Below, piece by piece: positions 25,593 through 39,400 of a stretch of DNA of 64,000 bases. Under the pieces are notes generated by a model. The model had not been told where the DNA came from. It worked only from the letters and a program-made list of their open reading frames with translations, and did no database searches. Origin of the DNA: Pithys albifrons albifrons (lineage: Eukaryota > Chordata > Aves > Passeriformes > Thamnophilidae); the NCBI RefSeq assembly GCF_047495875.1, contig NC_092462.1, positions 36,981,523 to 37,045,522 of the forward strand, written 5' to 3'. The position numbers were made by a program, and so were the translations under genes. Numbering within the stretch: position 1 is the first letter of the stretch; every line of letters starts with the position of its first letter.

Positions 25593-25903
25593 CATCATCA
25601 TGGCTAGGTTTCGTGAACGAAGATTCAGGAAGGGGTCTCCCCACATGGGTGTGTCCCTCGAGCCTGCACAGTGGATTTTTTAGGTGAGGCACAGCGTGTG
25701 CAGAACTGACCCCACCCTTTAACTCCTAAGGTTCATCTGCCACAGTGAAGCGAGCTTGGATGGTGACAGTGAAGTCCTCAGGACTAGAACCTACAGCCCC
25801 CAGTATTCCCAGGAGGTCTCCCATCCAAGTACTAACCGGGGCTGACCCTGCTTGGCTTCCAAGACCTGATGGGTTCGGGTGTCAGGCTGGCATTTACCTG
25901 CCT
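25593..25903 (-). mobile_element. 5S rRNA-headed SINE, copy 2 (full length)
   Basis: Same structure and orientation as the copy at 3.2-3.6 kb. The 5S-like head at about 25,790-25,903 keeps AGCAGGGTC and GGATGGGAGACC of the 5S internal promoter, and is followed by the shared body of about 200 nt. The tail reads CCATGATGATG rather than the CATA repeat of copy 1. It starts at the same 5' base region as copy 1 (GGCAG, then TAAATGCC), so the 5S unit defines the true 5' end of this subfamily. CpG-type changes relative to copy 1 suggest an inactive copy. Confidence 0.92.
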
Positions 25904-25916
25904 CTGGCAGGGAATT
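25904..25916. repeat. Target site duplication, right, of SINE copy 2
   Basis: Second copy of CTGGCAGGGAATT, abutting the 5' end of the 5S head. Confidence 0.9.
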
Positions 25917-28455
25917 ACACAGTTAGCAACAGAGCTGTGCTCGTTGTGCTGGAAAAGCTGTCCAGAAACCTCCAGCACCTGTAACCTTCAAGCTTGCACA
26001 ATGAACTACGTATTGCCACTATCAGAATGCAGTATCAGATTGCCCTGACAGCTGCTCAAAGTAGTACGAAAATGACCAGGATATTTTCATTAAGGATGTA
26101 CTCTGAGAGACCTTTCACTACTGATGTCTGTAGTTGCTGTTTTATTTTCCTTTACTTTTCTTTACGAAGTACAGTGATTATTTAAACATGAACTGACAGC
26201 ATTTGGAAATTTGGAGGTATTTCTCATGAAGGGGAATTTAGCTGGTGTAGTTTATTTCTCCAATTTTCTAACTGCACCCTTAGAGAGCTGGTAGTATCAC
26301 TGGCTGGAGCCTCTAAACATTGAACCTCTGGGCTCTGGAGATTAGTGCAGATGAAATTGAATACAGGAAAAAGGGGCTGTTTTGAAGGTAGACAGGCTGA
26401 AGATCCTTGTTCCTGGTTGAGTCCTTTCTCCAAGCCCTCCTGCATTTAAATCAATGAAGTTTTTAATAACATTTAACTGTTGCCTGCTGCTGTGTCAGCA
26501 AACTCAGCAATGGACTATCCCATCAGGGCTGAGCAAAACAATAGCATGAAGTTACAGCTGGTCCTGTCAAGAAATTAATTAATGGGTCCTGAATTTTCTT
26601 TAAAAATTGAGAAGTTTCCTGTTCCACAAGCCAGTGGAGATACCACCAACCCTCATTATCCTTGGGTAGAAACTGTTTTGTTGCAGTGGGGTCAAAAAAG
26701 ACATAAAATTAAAACTCAGTAGAGCCAAGTGCTACTCCTTAATAAGAAAATAAACTCTTGGTCTTTCATCATAGCTGGTTTTATGTAAAACATTTCAATT
26801 ACTTGCAAAGGTAATCGTATTTGTCTGATTTAGTTGCCTGAAAGAAATATATTTACATACAACTTACAACTAAGCTTACTGTTTTGTAGGACAACTCTGT
26901 TCTGAAAACTCTTCATTAAAATGTTTTGCTCAATCTGCTTATTACCTTTTTTTCCTCTTGAAAAGGCCATGCCCTTTCTGTGAAAAATATATCCATGATA
27001 TGTCTGGGAATATATGCCAAAAACATTCTCATGATCCCTGTAGTTGGAAGAGTTATGGTCACTTGTTTTCAAACTAGAAAACGATAATAAAGACTTGTAA
27101 CTTAGAAACATGAAGAGATTTTCTTAGATGCAATCTATCCTTTGAAGGAAAAGAAGGAAAAAGAATGCCTGGTGGGATTTCCAGTGACTTTTTGTTTGTA
27201 TTATCCTGTGTTGTAAATCCAACTGCTTGCAAATAAAGTATACTGAGAGGTAACAACATCCAGAGGGAAAAATGCTGAAAAAATGGTTATGAATTTCCAG
27301 AAAAAAGATTTCTGTTTCCAGTAAGATCAGGATCTTTAGGTGATGAAAATATCCCTAATTTTAATTTTATCTATAACAATGCAGAAGATAAAACCTCAAG
27401 AACCCCACACCCCCTTTCCAACTGCATCTTTCATGCAAATATTGAATATAGAAGAATGGCCAATAAAATATAAAATTATTAATTAAAAATAATTATTTAA
27501 CTATTTCCAGTGTTAGAAGTAAATAGAAGGTCATCAGATAATGCAGTCTTTCAAACAGAATCGTTTTCAAGGAAGGCACGAGAGACTAACTTTACAGTTT
27601 GCTCTATTTATGTCCTGTAATGTTTAACAGGAAAAAGATAAACAAGCAGTTATTCACTCTGTCATGACTCTATCCTCAAACCCATCTTTTACAGAAAGCA
27701 ACTGAATTAAATATTGCTTGTTTGAATGCACTTTTGCCTGTCACAAAGAGGATAGGAAAAAATTTCTAAAAAGTCAAAATCTCTCTTTACCTTGACAGAC
27801 ACAAGATAAATCAAGAGTTCTAGGTTATCTTTCCGTAGATATAAACACATAAAAGATTCAGAAAGGGTTTGTTTTAAGGAAGTCACTTCTCCACAAAACA
27901 TCCTTTGAACCATCATGGTTCAAACATTTAACCGTATATCGGAAAACTTGTGTAATAGTGACTGACCCCACTTCTTTCCTCTTCCCTTTGATAAGAGACA
28001 TCATCCAGTGGACTATTAAAAAAAAATTAAAAAAACCCCTTAGTTTTCTTTGGTATGCTGTACCTTTATGTCAGAAAACTGTAGCTCTGGTCTCCATGGC
28101 CATTATTTTTAGTCTCTCAATATATTTGGAAGAGGTGAATCATCGTCCTGAAGTTATCTGTACTGTTCAAGCTAAGGAAAGATTTAACAAAAACATCCAT
28201 TTACATTTGCCAGTGTAGGCAACATAGATACAAATATCTGTAAAAACACCTCTGAGGAAGGAAAAGAAACCAAGTTTAAACTAGTTATTCAAGATGAAAT
28301 TATAGTATTTTCTCTCATCAGTGGGGGACCCTGGCCTGATTTCCTTATGAGATTCTTCTTACATGCATCATGTCTTGTGTCTCAGATTGTCCTCAGAGAG
28401 AGTGCCTATTGGCAAAATATATATTAGCTTTCCTGTTTAATCCACTTGGATTCTT
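25917..28455. other. Noncoding stretch
   Basis: No gene or transposon recognised; ordinary AT-rich sequence. Confidence 0.55.
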
Positions 28456-28474
28456 CCCCCCTCCCCCCCCCCCC
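28456..28474 (+). repeat. Poly-C tract
   Basis: Eighteen C with a single T, a G-quadruplex-capable run on the minus strand, lying about 10 bp from the end of the neighbouring SINE. Confidence 0.9.
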
Positions 28475-28481
28475 ACTCCTC

Positions 28482-28630
28482 TTATCACAGAATATCACAT
28501 AATATTCTGAGTTGAAAGGGACTCACAAGGATCATTGAGTCCACTTCTTATGTGAATGGCCTATATAGGGAACAAGCTGATGATCTTGGTGTTATTAAAC
28601 ACCATGCTCTAAACAACTAAACTAGTTGCA
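28482..28630 (-). mobile_element. tRNA-Ile-headed, CR1-tailed SINE (TguSINE1-like)
   Basis: Read on the minus strand, 28,627 to about 28,557 aligns with tRNA-Ile(AAU): a D-arm remnant (TTTAGAGC), the anticodon arm GGTGTTTAATAACACC with AAT in the loop, and an acceptor end near AGGCCATTC. The sequence then runs into a CR1-type 3' end (GAGTGGACTC-like block, then ATTCTGTGAT). A tRNA-Ile head with a CR1 tail is the structure described for TguSINE1 of the zebra finch. The B box is decayed (TTGTTCCC instead of GGTTCGANNCC), so this copy is an old fossil. Confidence 0.82.
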
Positions 28631-31600
28631 GAATTATCTTCATCTAATTTTTTTTGTCTCTATGTAATTCATGTAAAAAACCAGTATCAAAAATGACTAA
28701 ATTGAGGATATATTATTATTTTTTTAATAAGTAGATATTCTGATGGCAGATGGGTCTCTTCAGCTTATTGATGATTTTTCAGTTTAGCAAAGGTAACCCC
28801 TCAGAACTCTATCATTACAATTATTTACTTCTCCATTCACACAACTTTTGTACATGAGCTTGCTTACTAAAAATACTATTGCTATAAACAATGTGAATTG
28901 AATTTAGGGTGTTGTGCACTATTACTAGTACTTGCTCTGAGATGTCATCTGTTTGCAGTCAATCTCTATAGAATGCCAATAGGTTTGAGACTGACATTCA
29001 AAGCACCTTTTTTGAAATACCACAATAGCAGCAAACATGTACTAGTGAACAGTATTGAAACATTTGAAGCTTACCTGCATAGAAACAGCATTACCACATA
29101 CCCTGGTATACCTGAAGATTTCCATGCAATTTTTTAAACTGAGAGACTAATAGCTTAGCTTTCATTATTAGTTTTTTTGCAGTGAACCTCATGGAAAATG
29201 CATGCCTAGATTTTTTTACTGTATTTACAAATTGTGGAATTTAGCTAATTAAGTAAACTAAATGTCTATGCTAAGTGACTGACTTCTAGTTTACTGCAAA
29301 ATTTGCAATGCATTTATTTGGTTCCAGGGCATTTCGCTTATGGCATATTAGTTTGGCAAAAGCACCTCTGAGTTTCTGTGTAGATTCTGAAAAGCTGCAT
29401 ATACCTGCACATGTTTAATTTATCTATTATCTTTTCTCTTTACTTTTGCATTCTAAACAAGCTACAGCTGAACAGATCACATGCTCGAAGAGACAGGCAA
29501 CATATAGCAATCTTCAAGGTGATGAAATATTTTAATACAGGTACCTCAGTGTATCTAAAGTCTTTAGTAACTATCGCTGTATAATAAGATGCTAGAACAG
29601 TTTCTATACAATTAGTAATCCTGTTTTCCTATTGCCTTTGTCAGAAGGGAAATATGTATGATTCACTAAGCTGGAAATCAGGGTAACACACCAATGCCTT
29701 ACAGCACATCACAGAAGGTGCAGTTCTCATGAGTATTAAGGTACTACCACCAAAAATTCTTTTCACATTTGATTATGAGAGGGAGAATTTTTTGTGTGGT
29801 TTTGGACTTTGATGGCTTTTTAAAATTTCCTCTGGAGAGAACACAGTCCTGTAATTATTTTTCCTGCATTTCTACATGCCATACTATGACTCACACTCAG
29901 GATTTGGTGGCTTTTGTCATTTTATCAGATCTGTGGAGCATTTGAATGGAAAAGATTTCCTGGGCTAGACTGGAGTAAAGACTGCAGATACCAAAATTGC
30001 CATTTGAGCAGCCCTTAATACACTTAAATCCAAACTGGTCATCCTGGAAACCCTGCTGAGCTACTGCCTAATCCCAAAGGGATACAAACTGTGAATTGTA
30101 TCCTGATTTGAGCTTCAAGGAAGATCTCCTTACATCTTGGCAGTTGTATCTTCCTGTCCAACTCATGTTTAGCTGCTCTTAAGAGAACTTTGTCAACCAA
30201 AGTCTCCTGATGACTGAATCAGGAAAAATACTGGACAGTGCTTTTCAGACTTATGCAGAGCTCAGTTTCATGTAAAATATAGTAGTGGTCAGTTTTGAAA
30301 TATTCTCTCCTTTACCTTTCCTGTTACAAAATTCACCCAAGAGAAAGCAAACTCTGCTGTTTCACAATTGCTAACACTGGCTGTTTTTAAAATACAGAGA
30401 CAATATTTGATGTTTCACTGTCACTGTTTTCTTTGCTTATTTTTTAATTAATTTCATGGATGCATCTATTAAGTGTAAGAACACAAAATTAAGTCAGCAG
30501 TGCTGTGAATATCAGTTTTGTACTGTAATCTCTCCTAATTGTAGTTTCATGCAGTGTTACCTTAAGTTTAAAAAAAAACCTTTTTGTGTGCAGGAAGAAT
30601 AAAAATTATCAAAGCAAGGCATTTCAAAACTAACACGTCATACTTATTTCATTGTATTAAGTGCAACATACATTTTATAATTATATATACCATCACTATC
30701 ATGAGTATTTTTTTTTACCAAATCTTTGCTTTATTACTCAGGATATCACTTGAACAAGAGTTTTTAAATGCAAAAAGGGAAAGGCAGTCATATTGTAGTT
30801 TGGTTTCATCTTGAAATATGTGGTTTGAAGTTTTGACTTATTAATCTTCTATATCTTGCTTGAAAAACAGAATATTAATTTCCTCATACTTTTGTGGTTT
30901 CATTTGAAGCACCTGAGTGCTTGAAAAGCAGATCTGATGAATTTGTATTGCTAAAGTCCTGGGTGAGTTATGTGATTTACACTCTGCAAAGGGAGAAGAA
31001 CACTACAGCCCCCACTGTTTTCAGCTGCAACTGTGAATTGTCTGTGTTTTAACAGCTCAGACCTTTGGCTTTCAAGCAAGATTCCCAGAAAACAGGAACA
31101 CACAAATTCTGTCCACGTGCTTTGAAATTATTGCATTGCCAGAGAGAAGCAGCCAGACAAGAACCAAGTTTTTTGGCACTATGTCCAATCATCCTCACAT
31201 TTAAAAGGGGTTACCAAGCCTTTGTTAACCACTTTACTATTATAGGGGTATTACAGGCAACTGCATCTCCTTGGAGACCTTGGAGATAATTCATCATGTG
31301 CTCTAAAAGGAGTAGATTCTCATGGAGTAGAATGGGATGGTACAGTTAATGTTTATGTACAGTGCTAAGGTACAAAGATAACTGTGAATATGACTCTTAA
31401 GCATTAAACTCACAACCTTGAAACATCCATGCCTTGTTGCCATGTGCATATTACTTCCTAATCCCTTTGTGATTCACAACTTTTTGTTTATAGAAAATAC
31501 TTATTTCCATTAATTCCATTGCAAATACTTCTATTTCATCACCCTTTTTTTCTAGTGCTAGCATATCTTTTTTAATCAAGTAATTTATCTAATAAAAGTA

Positions 31601-34555
31601 TGGTTCCAAATTGAAATAAAAGTTCCCATAGAATTGAGTTAAATTCAGAATAATTTTTGTCCCATAAATATAGTAACTAATCTTCTTAATATCTAATATC
31701 TCTTAAAAGGGAGGTTTTCATCCAAAATTATCTAAAATATCCTGTATTTTGTGAAACAGAATCCTTATTTTGGTAAAAAGATGTTTTTTCTCTTTTTCTT
31801 GGTTGAGAAAAAAATCCCACCAAAACAAACATGAAAAAACCCAAAGCCAAGTAATTTCTTCAGTTCTTTCTTCTCACTTTTTTCACTCTGTTTTCTTCTT
31901 TCCTCCCCTGCCCCCAGGCTGTCCTCTGCTTGATTCTATATTCATCCTAGTGTGATGATCTGCTGTTGTCATTCCTCCTTCATGCTCTGACTCCTTCCTC
32001 TGTTCTTTCTCTCTAAGCATGTTACCATTATGGATAGTCATCAAGTTATCTCGTAGCAGCTGGAGTCCAGAAGTGACTTGAAGAATCTAGAGGAGAAAAA
32101 GCATCTCCCTTTCCCTAAGACAACCCTATGTTTAACTTCCTGTTGGACTACATTAAATATAGAGAATTATTATGCAATGTCCTGCACGGTACAGGAATAG
32201 TCAGGGAAGGCAAATCTTTGCAGAATTAACTGCTAAATTCTGACCCATGTTACTTCAGCATATGTAAAGTTCATTTTTAGATCCTATAATCTAAGAAGAT
32301 CTATTGGAAACATGAAAAAGCAAATTTTTGTCTGTAGTCAGTCCTCTTTTCAAGTTTCAATTTCTGCTGCAGGCTTTAGGACTTCTGTGGAAAGTGGCTC
32401 TAAGAGTTTGGTAGGCCATAAAAAAGACTTTCCTCTTGGTTTTGTTCTTAGAAAAGATTGAATATTTTTGCCTGAGAGTTGTCTAAAAAGTTGAATCTGA
32501 GATATATGGCTTGCAAAATTCTGATGCTATTAGTTTAAATTTGTCCAAAATTAGTCGTAGATAACTGAAAAAAAAAAAAAGAAAAAAAGAGTATTATTAA
32601 CTTAGAGGTAGCAATACTTGGCAGAGAAATTCTTTCCTGATTATTTAAAAAACCAGGCATACTTTCATCCAACACAATAAGAGGAGCATTCAACTGCTTC
32701 ATCTGGGAGAAAAATCCTGTAATAATTTACTTTTCTTGAGGTGAAAAAGAAACTGTATGAAGACTTCAACTACAGAAGAACTTTTTTCCTCGACTAGTCT
32801 CTTATTTCAATCATCTTGCAGGTATACTAACAAAGTAAAACTACATTTGCATGCTTCATGTGGTGGTTTTTCCTTTGGATATTCACTGTATTGTTTTCTA
32901 AGCAGCTGATGAGTTCAAGAAGCCCACTGTATTCACTGAAGTAGATGAGGTTTCACTAGTGTGGCTGTAAGCAGAATTTGACCGATAAACTGGTCTCTTT
33001 CTTCTCTGCAATATTGCTTGTGTCTGCTGGTGACAGGGTTGCTTGTTTTATCTCAGTGCTTTTATCTGTTCTACTCTCCAGTAACGCCCTTCTTCCAAAT
33101 GGTTCCATGCTTCCAGGCATATTTTAATAATTCATCATAAAAAGCTAGTGTAAGCAAGATAAATAACACAGCATGATCTATGGCTGCACCTCAAAGGCAG
33201 GAAGCACAAATCGTGTTTAACCACATAAACATCAAGCTCTCATCTCACTTTACAGACAGAGAGGGAGTACTACAATTGGTAAAAAAACACATAATTTCTA
33301 GATATCTGACTTATTATAAAAAAGAGAAAAAATGGGTGAGAAAGTTCATAAATAGATGGTAATTATTTAAAGGGAGCATTATTCAAAAATATAAAGTTGC
33401 ATTCATGTGTATAACAGGTTTCAGGTTTGGGGGTTTTTTTGTTGGTTTTTTTTTTTTGTTTGTTTGTTTTGTTTTTTAATTTTGTATAAAACCAGCTAAA
33501 TACGTTAGCAGTAAATGTCAGTTCTATTTATCTATGTTGTAATTTTTGGCTTTCTCTGAAGAAAATCCTCTATTATTGTTTAAGTTCTTTATTCAAACTG
33601 GAACCTTTCTATGTTATTCAGGATTATTTAGACTATTATTATACAACTAGCTCATAAAATATACCTGACCTTGCAACTACTTGACAGTAGTGTTCTCTTT
33701 CATTGTCCTCCCTTCCTCTGAACTTGGTTCAAAGATCCTATTCTTTGACCTCCCAAACATCTTAGCAAATTCCTACTTCTATACCTGTCCCTACAACTCC
33801 TAGCTCTTCCTCTATATTTTCCTTGATGATACAGAGAGTCTGTCTATTGATCATATTTCTAAATATTTATCAAAATAGTTGATTAACCATTCACATCTTC
33901 ACTGTATGCTCCAAGGACAACAAAGACCTAAGCATCCCCAAATACTAGGCAGTTGGACAGTGAAGCTATAAAATGGCACTCTATAGAGGAAAAAAGGGCA
34001 GGTTTATTGGGACAACCAGTGGAAAAAAAAGAGTGCTTATAATGTTTCTAACACCAGTAACTTCTGCTCTATGCCTTTGTTCAAGTTTGCAGATAAAAGA
34101 AGAGGATTAGGTAACATTGGAGATTTTTGAGATATGCAGAAACTTTCATTCTCAACAATTCATCACAAATCTACAGCTATGTCTTAAAAAGATTCCTTTA
34201 ACTTAAGTATTCAAGTGCGCATTCTGAGAATCTTTTGGTCTTCAAATGACACTGTTCCTTTGGCCCATTATTTGCATCTTTCTCTTTACATTCTATATTT
34301 AACCACCCCCACCCCCACTCCCAAATTCTTTTAGTCTCATGAAGTGTTCTATTCATTTGTATTACAGATTACCCATAAATTAAGTCATTGGCTCAAGACA
34401 GAGGAATGATCAAACTTCTGCTTTTATGTATTTTTAAATAAGAGTGATAGTGTAGATCAATAAAACTCTGGTCTATCACCAGGATTTTTGATCTCTTTAC
34501 CTACTGTAAGCTGTGCAGAAAAATCTGTGATACCCATGGACACTCACATTGACAG
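28631..34555. other. Noncoding stretch
   Basis: No gene recognised over almost 6 kb. Low-complexity A- or T-rich runs occur at about 32,566-32,590 and 33,428-33,478. The open frames are short and carry no known domain. Confidence 0.55.
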
Positions 34556-35258
34556 TTAAGATGATTTGATACAGACTGAGAGCAGCTCTGATGAGAAGGA
34601 CCTGGGGGTGCTCATGGATGAGAGGTTGGACATATCCAGGCGATATGCACTTGCAGCCCGGAAAGCCAACTGTATCCTGGGCTGCATCAAAAGAATTGTG
34701 ACCAGCAGGTTAAAGGAAGGTGATTCTGCCTCTCTACTTGGTCCTTGTGAAACACTAGTTGGAATGCTACATCCAGCTCTGGCATCCTCACCACAGGAAA
34801 GACATGGACCTGTTGGAATGAGTCCAAAGGAGGCCACCAAGTTGATCAGAGGGATGGAGCAACTCTTATGAAAACAGGCTGAAAGAATTGGGATTGTTCA
34901 GCCTGGAGAAGAGAAGGTTTCAGACTGACCTAATTGCAGACGTCTAGTACCTATAGTGAGTCTACAAGAAGGATGAAGAGGGACTTTTTACAAGGGCGAG
35001 GGGAAATGGCTTCAATCTTAAAGAAGGTAGGTGTAGCCTGGATATTGAAAGGAAGTTCTTTAGTGTGAGGGTGGTGAGGCACTGGAACAGGTTGCCCAGA
35101 GAAGCTGTGGTTCCTCCATCCCTGGAGGTGTTCAAGGCCAGGCTGGATGAGGCTCTGAGCAACCTAGTCCAGTAGGATGGTGTCCCTGTCCATGGCAGGG
35201 GGATTGGAAACAGATAATCTTGGAGGTTCCTCCCAACCCAAGCCATTCTATGACATAA
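34556..35258 (+). mobile_element. CR1 LINE 3' fragment
   Basis: A 5'-truncated CR1 on the plus strand. It begins inside the last part of ORF2 and ends in the conserved CR1 3' terminus (CTCCCAACCCAAGCC, then ATTCTATGACAT). 5' truncation is the usual fate of CR1 insertions, and CR1 generally makes no clear target duplication; none is seen. Confidence 0.92.
34566..35215 (+). pseudogene. CR1 ORF2 C-terminal remnant
   Basis: The C-terminal region of the CR1 ORF2 polyprotein, downstream of the reverse-transcriptase core. The block at 34,566-34,871 reads KDLGVLMDERLD, then AARKANCILGCIKR, typical of this part of CR1. Later pieces (EKRRFQTDL-like, then HWNRLP-equivalent sequence near 35,078 and the terminal SLEVFKARLDEAL block near 35,120-35,155) lie in other frames, so the coding sequence is broken by frameshifts and stops. 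No catalytic motif is present in the fragment. Confidence 0.85.
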
Positions 35259-36356
35259 TTTAAATAGAATGAATTTGGACAGTGCCCAGAGGGGTTAACA
35301 CAGTGTGAATGTTTCCAATATTAATTTTTTACACTGTAGTGATCTTACTTGAGAGAGCCAAGTACTCATAATGATCAGTAACCATATAATGTACAGTATT
35401 AATAAGTGTCCAGTATTAATCACGTAACATCTAAATATAATAAACGAGTATCAAAAAGGGCTTGGGACGAAGAAACAGAAAGACATTGCATTTCCAGTAA
35501 ACTGGGCTTGGTGTGGGAAGAAATCTTTACTTTATATTTTTTGCAGTAGCTAATTTCTTTCCCAGATCTGTTTCAGATACTTAAGTGCTGCCTATAATGT
35601 AAACTACCAGGATAAGACAGCAGGCGTTTGTTTCAGATAATCATAAACTCTTTTAAAATAATTTGAAACATCAGTATCAGTTAAAATGTCTTGGTGGGAA
35701 GTTAGCCACTGTGGAGATTTTATGGAAATTTTCAATACAACACTTTTCTTCAAAGAATTATATCAAATTATCATTCAGCTATGACAGAAAATACTCAACT
35801 GGATGCCTTCAAGAGGTGTGCATCCTCTTCCAAAGCTCATATGTACTGAAATTATGCTGTAGCACCCTGTGCTGTTTTCAGGACAGGACTGGTATTGTCA
35901 CACTTTTGATTTCCTGCATGCATGAAATAGCTGCCAAGGATTCTGCTTCAGGTAAAACTCTCCTGTATTCGGCTTTTTTTTCCTTCTGTTACCTCAGCAA
36001 GTCTTTCTTAAATTTCTTATGATTTTCATTGACCCTACTCTTACCATGTTAATTTAATCTTTTGTCCCTTACTTTCCTTACTTCTAAGGAAAGATTTCAG
36101 CTTTTCAACCATGTGAATAATTGCTAGGGGAATGCATGGTTAGTATTATCCAGATAAAACTTGAGTTAGAAACAGACAATGTCCCATTGGAAGAGATCTA
36201 AAATTTGTGAACTGATTTAATTTAGAAATATTATAATAAAATATTTAATCAGATAGCTAACACAAAATATTGTGAATATGCCTCTTTTTTAATATGATGT
36301 ACATAACGGTTTTGATAGTTAGCAAATTGGTATTCACTAGCTCTATAAGGAATATC
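35259..36356. other. Noncoding stretch
   Basis: No gene or repeat recognised. The 119-codon frame at 35,663-36,022 has no domain or similarity I can name and is treated as chance. Confidence 0.5.
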
Positions 36357-36409
<53 letters not shown>

Positions 36410-36451
36410 GCGTGCACACACACACACATACATACATACATATATATATAT
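36357..36451 (+). repeat. Compound (AT)n / (CA)n / (CATA)n microsatellite
   Basis: About 50 bp of perfect AT dinucleotide repeat, a short non-repeat TGCGTG, then CA repeats, CATA repeats and a second short AT run. The long AT part can extrude as a cruciform and probably varies in length between individuals. Confidence 0.97.
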
Positions 36452-39400
36452 GAATTTATTTCAACACCTGGGCAATATTTCCAATGGTTTAAATAAAATA
36501 TTTTACATGAGCAATTGTTTCTTCTTTATCTGCAATGTTATCATAAAAGGTACATTTCACTCTGGTCTATCTTTCTGCTGACTTAGCTGCAAGAAGATCA
36601 TAGTAGAATAACTGATCAATACTAATGCACATTTTAGTGACAATGTCATCAGCAGAAGGTAGTCCCAGATTTTATAAAATGTTGACTTGGATATACTCAT
36701 GTGATACTGCAAGTTTATGCTGGAGTTTCAAAAGATTTTTATCATTTAATAGTATATTGTTTTTTACAATGCTGTTTTTACCTCAAAGGGACATAAGAAA
36801 GAAGACTCTTTGGATTGTTCTTCAAAATAAATAAAAAACATGTTGAAAAGTTTGGCAATTTTCAAAGAGGTTTTTGTAGAGCATGAAAAAGGATAAAGCA
36901 CTGTGGGAAATAGTCCTAATGATCGTTGGGAATATCTCACACAATTTTGTAAAGTTAGTCAGTCTTTTTCTTCTTGTTTTCATCACCTCATGTGAGGTTA
37001 TTTCTGTGAGTTAATTGCAACAGAGAGACAGTGGACTGCAGTGCCAGTCTTTCACATGCAGACTGCTCTGCAGTGCAAAATTCTGCAAGAAAGTGGGTAA
37101 AATTTTTAACTCATTGTTTTAGCATCCTGGTGCAGCAACATTGTTGCAAGGTTGAAAAGAAAAATCAGTTTTGTTCCAATCCAGACTCTATATTTCTACA
37201 AATTAAATTCAGAGCAAGAGTAATACATAAATATGACTGTCAGCAGATTGTATTGAGTTGATGCTAGATGATATCAGTTTTGTTTAAGATTTTAGTGACC
37301 CGGTTTACTACTTTAAAAACTTTATTTGAGTTTTGCATTGTGATTTTGAATTAATTTTAAAGATAATATTTCTTTAAAACAAACAAAACCCACTGTCATA
37401 TTAATTTCAGCAATCCACATATATTGTTCTGTAAACATTTATTTCAGTGATCTGGTTTCCATTGTGCCTCTAAGATTTCCATTTCAAGGCAGCCTGTTGC
37501 TACCTTGAACTCTGTATTATTTAATTAAGTTGACCCTTAGGGGGTAGAGAGGATATAAATGTCAGCAATAAGACTTCATGCTACTTGTATAAACAAGCAA
37601 TCGTTTTTGTTTCTTTAATTCCTAAAATCGACTGTCCTTCATATGCATTCCTGTTTATTGACAGCTAGGATAGGACATGATGCAAACGGCTGATTCAACA
37701 CTTACGAAGTGGTGAATCATGTTTTCTAGGTAACTGTGTATTTCATTTTCTATAGAAGAACCAAGATGATGACCCTGAACCAGATATTTGACTTTCAGTC
37801 ATCAGAGGTTGAGTGAAACACTTCCCAGGCACAGCACATAACTTGCATTCTTGTGGCTTTTAAGACCTTTGCTTTCAAAGTCCTCAACAATTCAGCTACC
37901 AAGAGAAGATTTATTTAAAAGTTTGAGTTCCTCTGCTGGAAAGTGTCCAGACCAGTGGAAATGAGTATGAGTAAGGAGCATGGGTGAAGCAGGTGAAGGT
38001 GCACAGACCACACAGCTGGTCTCCTGACCAGATTGTTTCAGAGTCTGTCTGACAGAGATATTATTCATGGTAGGTAGTAGCACATACACAACTTAAGAGC
38101 CATTTCTGGTTTTATCTTTTCTAAGCATTTGGTTTTGACAGTTATATTGATGAGGTGAATTTTATGAATTTTAGAAAGTTATACTGGCACGATTTTTTCA
38201 CAGAGATTGATTTATGAATGGTATTTGATGAATTTTCTGTTTTTTCAAGGACCTTATATCAGTAATAAAATTGATGTTTTCAAGGTGGTAGAAATCATGA
38301 CGTTTACCAGAAAAAGGAGGCCAATTTAAAAAAAATGAAAATAATTCAACACTACAGCTGAATATTAACTTCTACGACAATTGTGCCAAGCAAAAATATT
38401 CAGGGCCGTGGGTGTCTTTATTTCTGGTCAGTTTCTGTGATTTTTAATTCTGGTCACCTTACTGTGATTTTATGTAAATAGTGTCAAGCATAAAAGGCTA
38501 TGGCTAAGATCGCAAAAAATGGTTCTTAATGCCTTCCAAGAGATTGATTAGAATGTATCTATGAATTTTATTAAAGGCAATGGTACCAATGTTTCTGATG
38601 CTAAGATTAGTTTTGGAACAATTTTCAAGCACTTTTTAGAATATCTTATTATCATCTCTAATTCTGTTTCTACTTTTTCCTTGGATAAAATGTCAAATAT
38701 TATATGCACTTGCTCATGCTGTAAATCTTTGATTATTTTACTTGTTTATTTGATGTTCAGAAGACATGAATTCTGGTTTATTTTACTATGGTTTTATTAC
38801 TTAGTCACACCAATTGCAAAGGGTTATATCTCTGCCATCATTTTTCAGAAGGTTAATATGACCATTAATCTCTCTTGAATGTATGCCACACATAATATCT
38901 ACTTTATTGCATATCCATTACAGATCCAAAGCTTTACACATTTGATCAAACCCAGACAGAGTCTTTTTCCTCTCATACTCTCAAAAGCCCTTGTTTGCCT
39001 GAAAACTTAATGTAACTATTTTGTTATAATCCCTTTAGTATTTTCAGCAAATTAGCTAGCAGGCACAATGAGAGTGTCTAGACGTCAGAATAAATAGATA
39101 TGCATGTTTTCTTCTCTACCAGCCATAGTCTAGTTTAAACTCTGCTAGCAGGGAAGCTACTTCAGTGTAACAGGCTTTTAATTTGTAGACTTTACTGAAT
39201 ATTTCTTTGAAGGCAGAAACAGGATTTAGAGTTTTCTTCACTAATAATGATGTCTTGGAGGAAAAAGACTTTGCTATGTGGAATTCTGACAGGTGCCAGA
39301 AACCCTCAGATAAGGCTCTTCCATGGTCCATTTCCATTTATGGGCAGCCAACTCAGTTTCTAAAGTATGGAAAAGATTGTAAGTCGCTTGAGATTATCCA

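Noticed and set aside
34556..34840. 94-codon minus-strand frame at the third CR1
   Set aside because: Antisense of CR1 ORF2, which reads on the plus strand here.
35663..36022. 119-codon frame
   Set aside because: No domain or similarity that I recognise; probably chance.
36249..36581. Frames with long Ile-Tyr runs on both strands
   Set aside because: They are translations of the (AT)n microsatellite.
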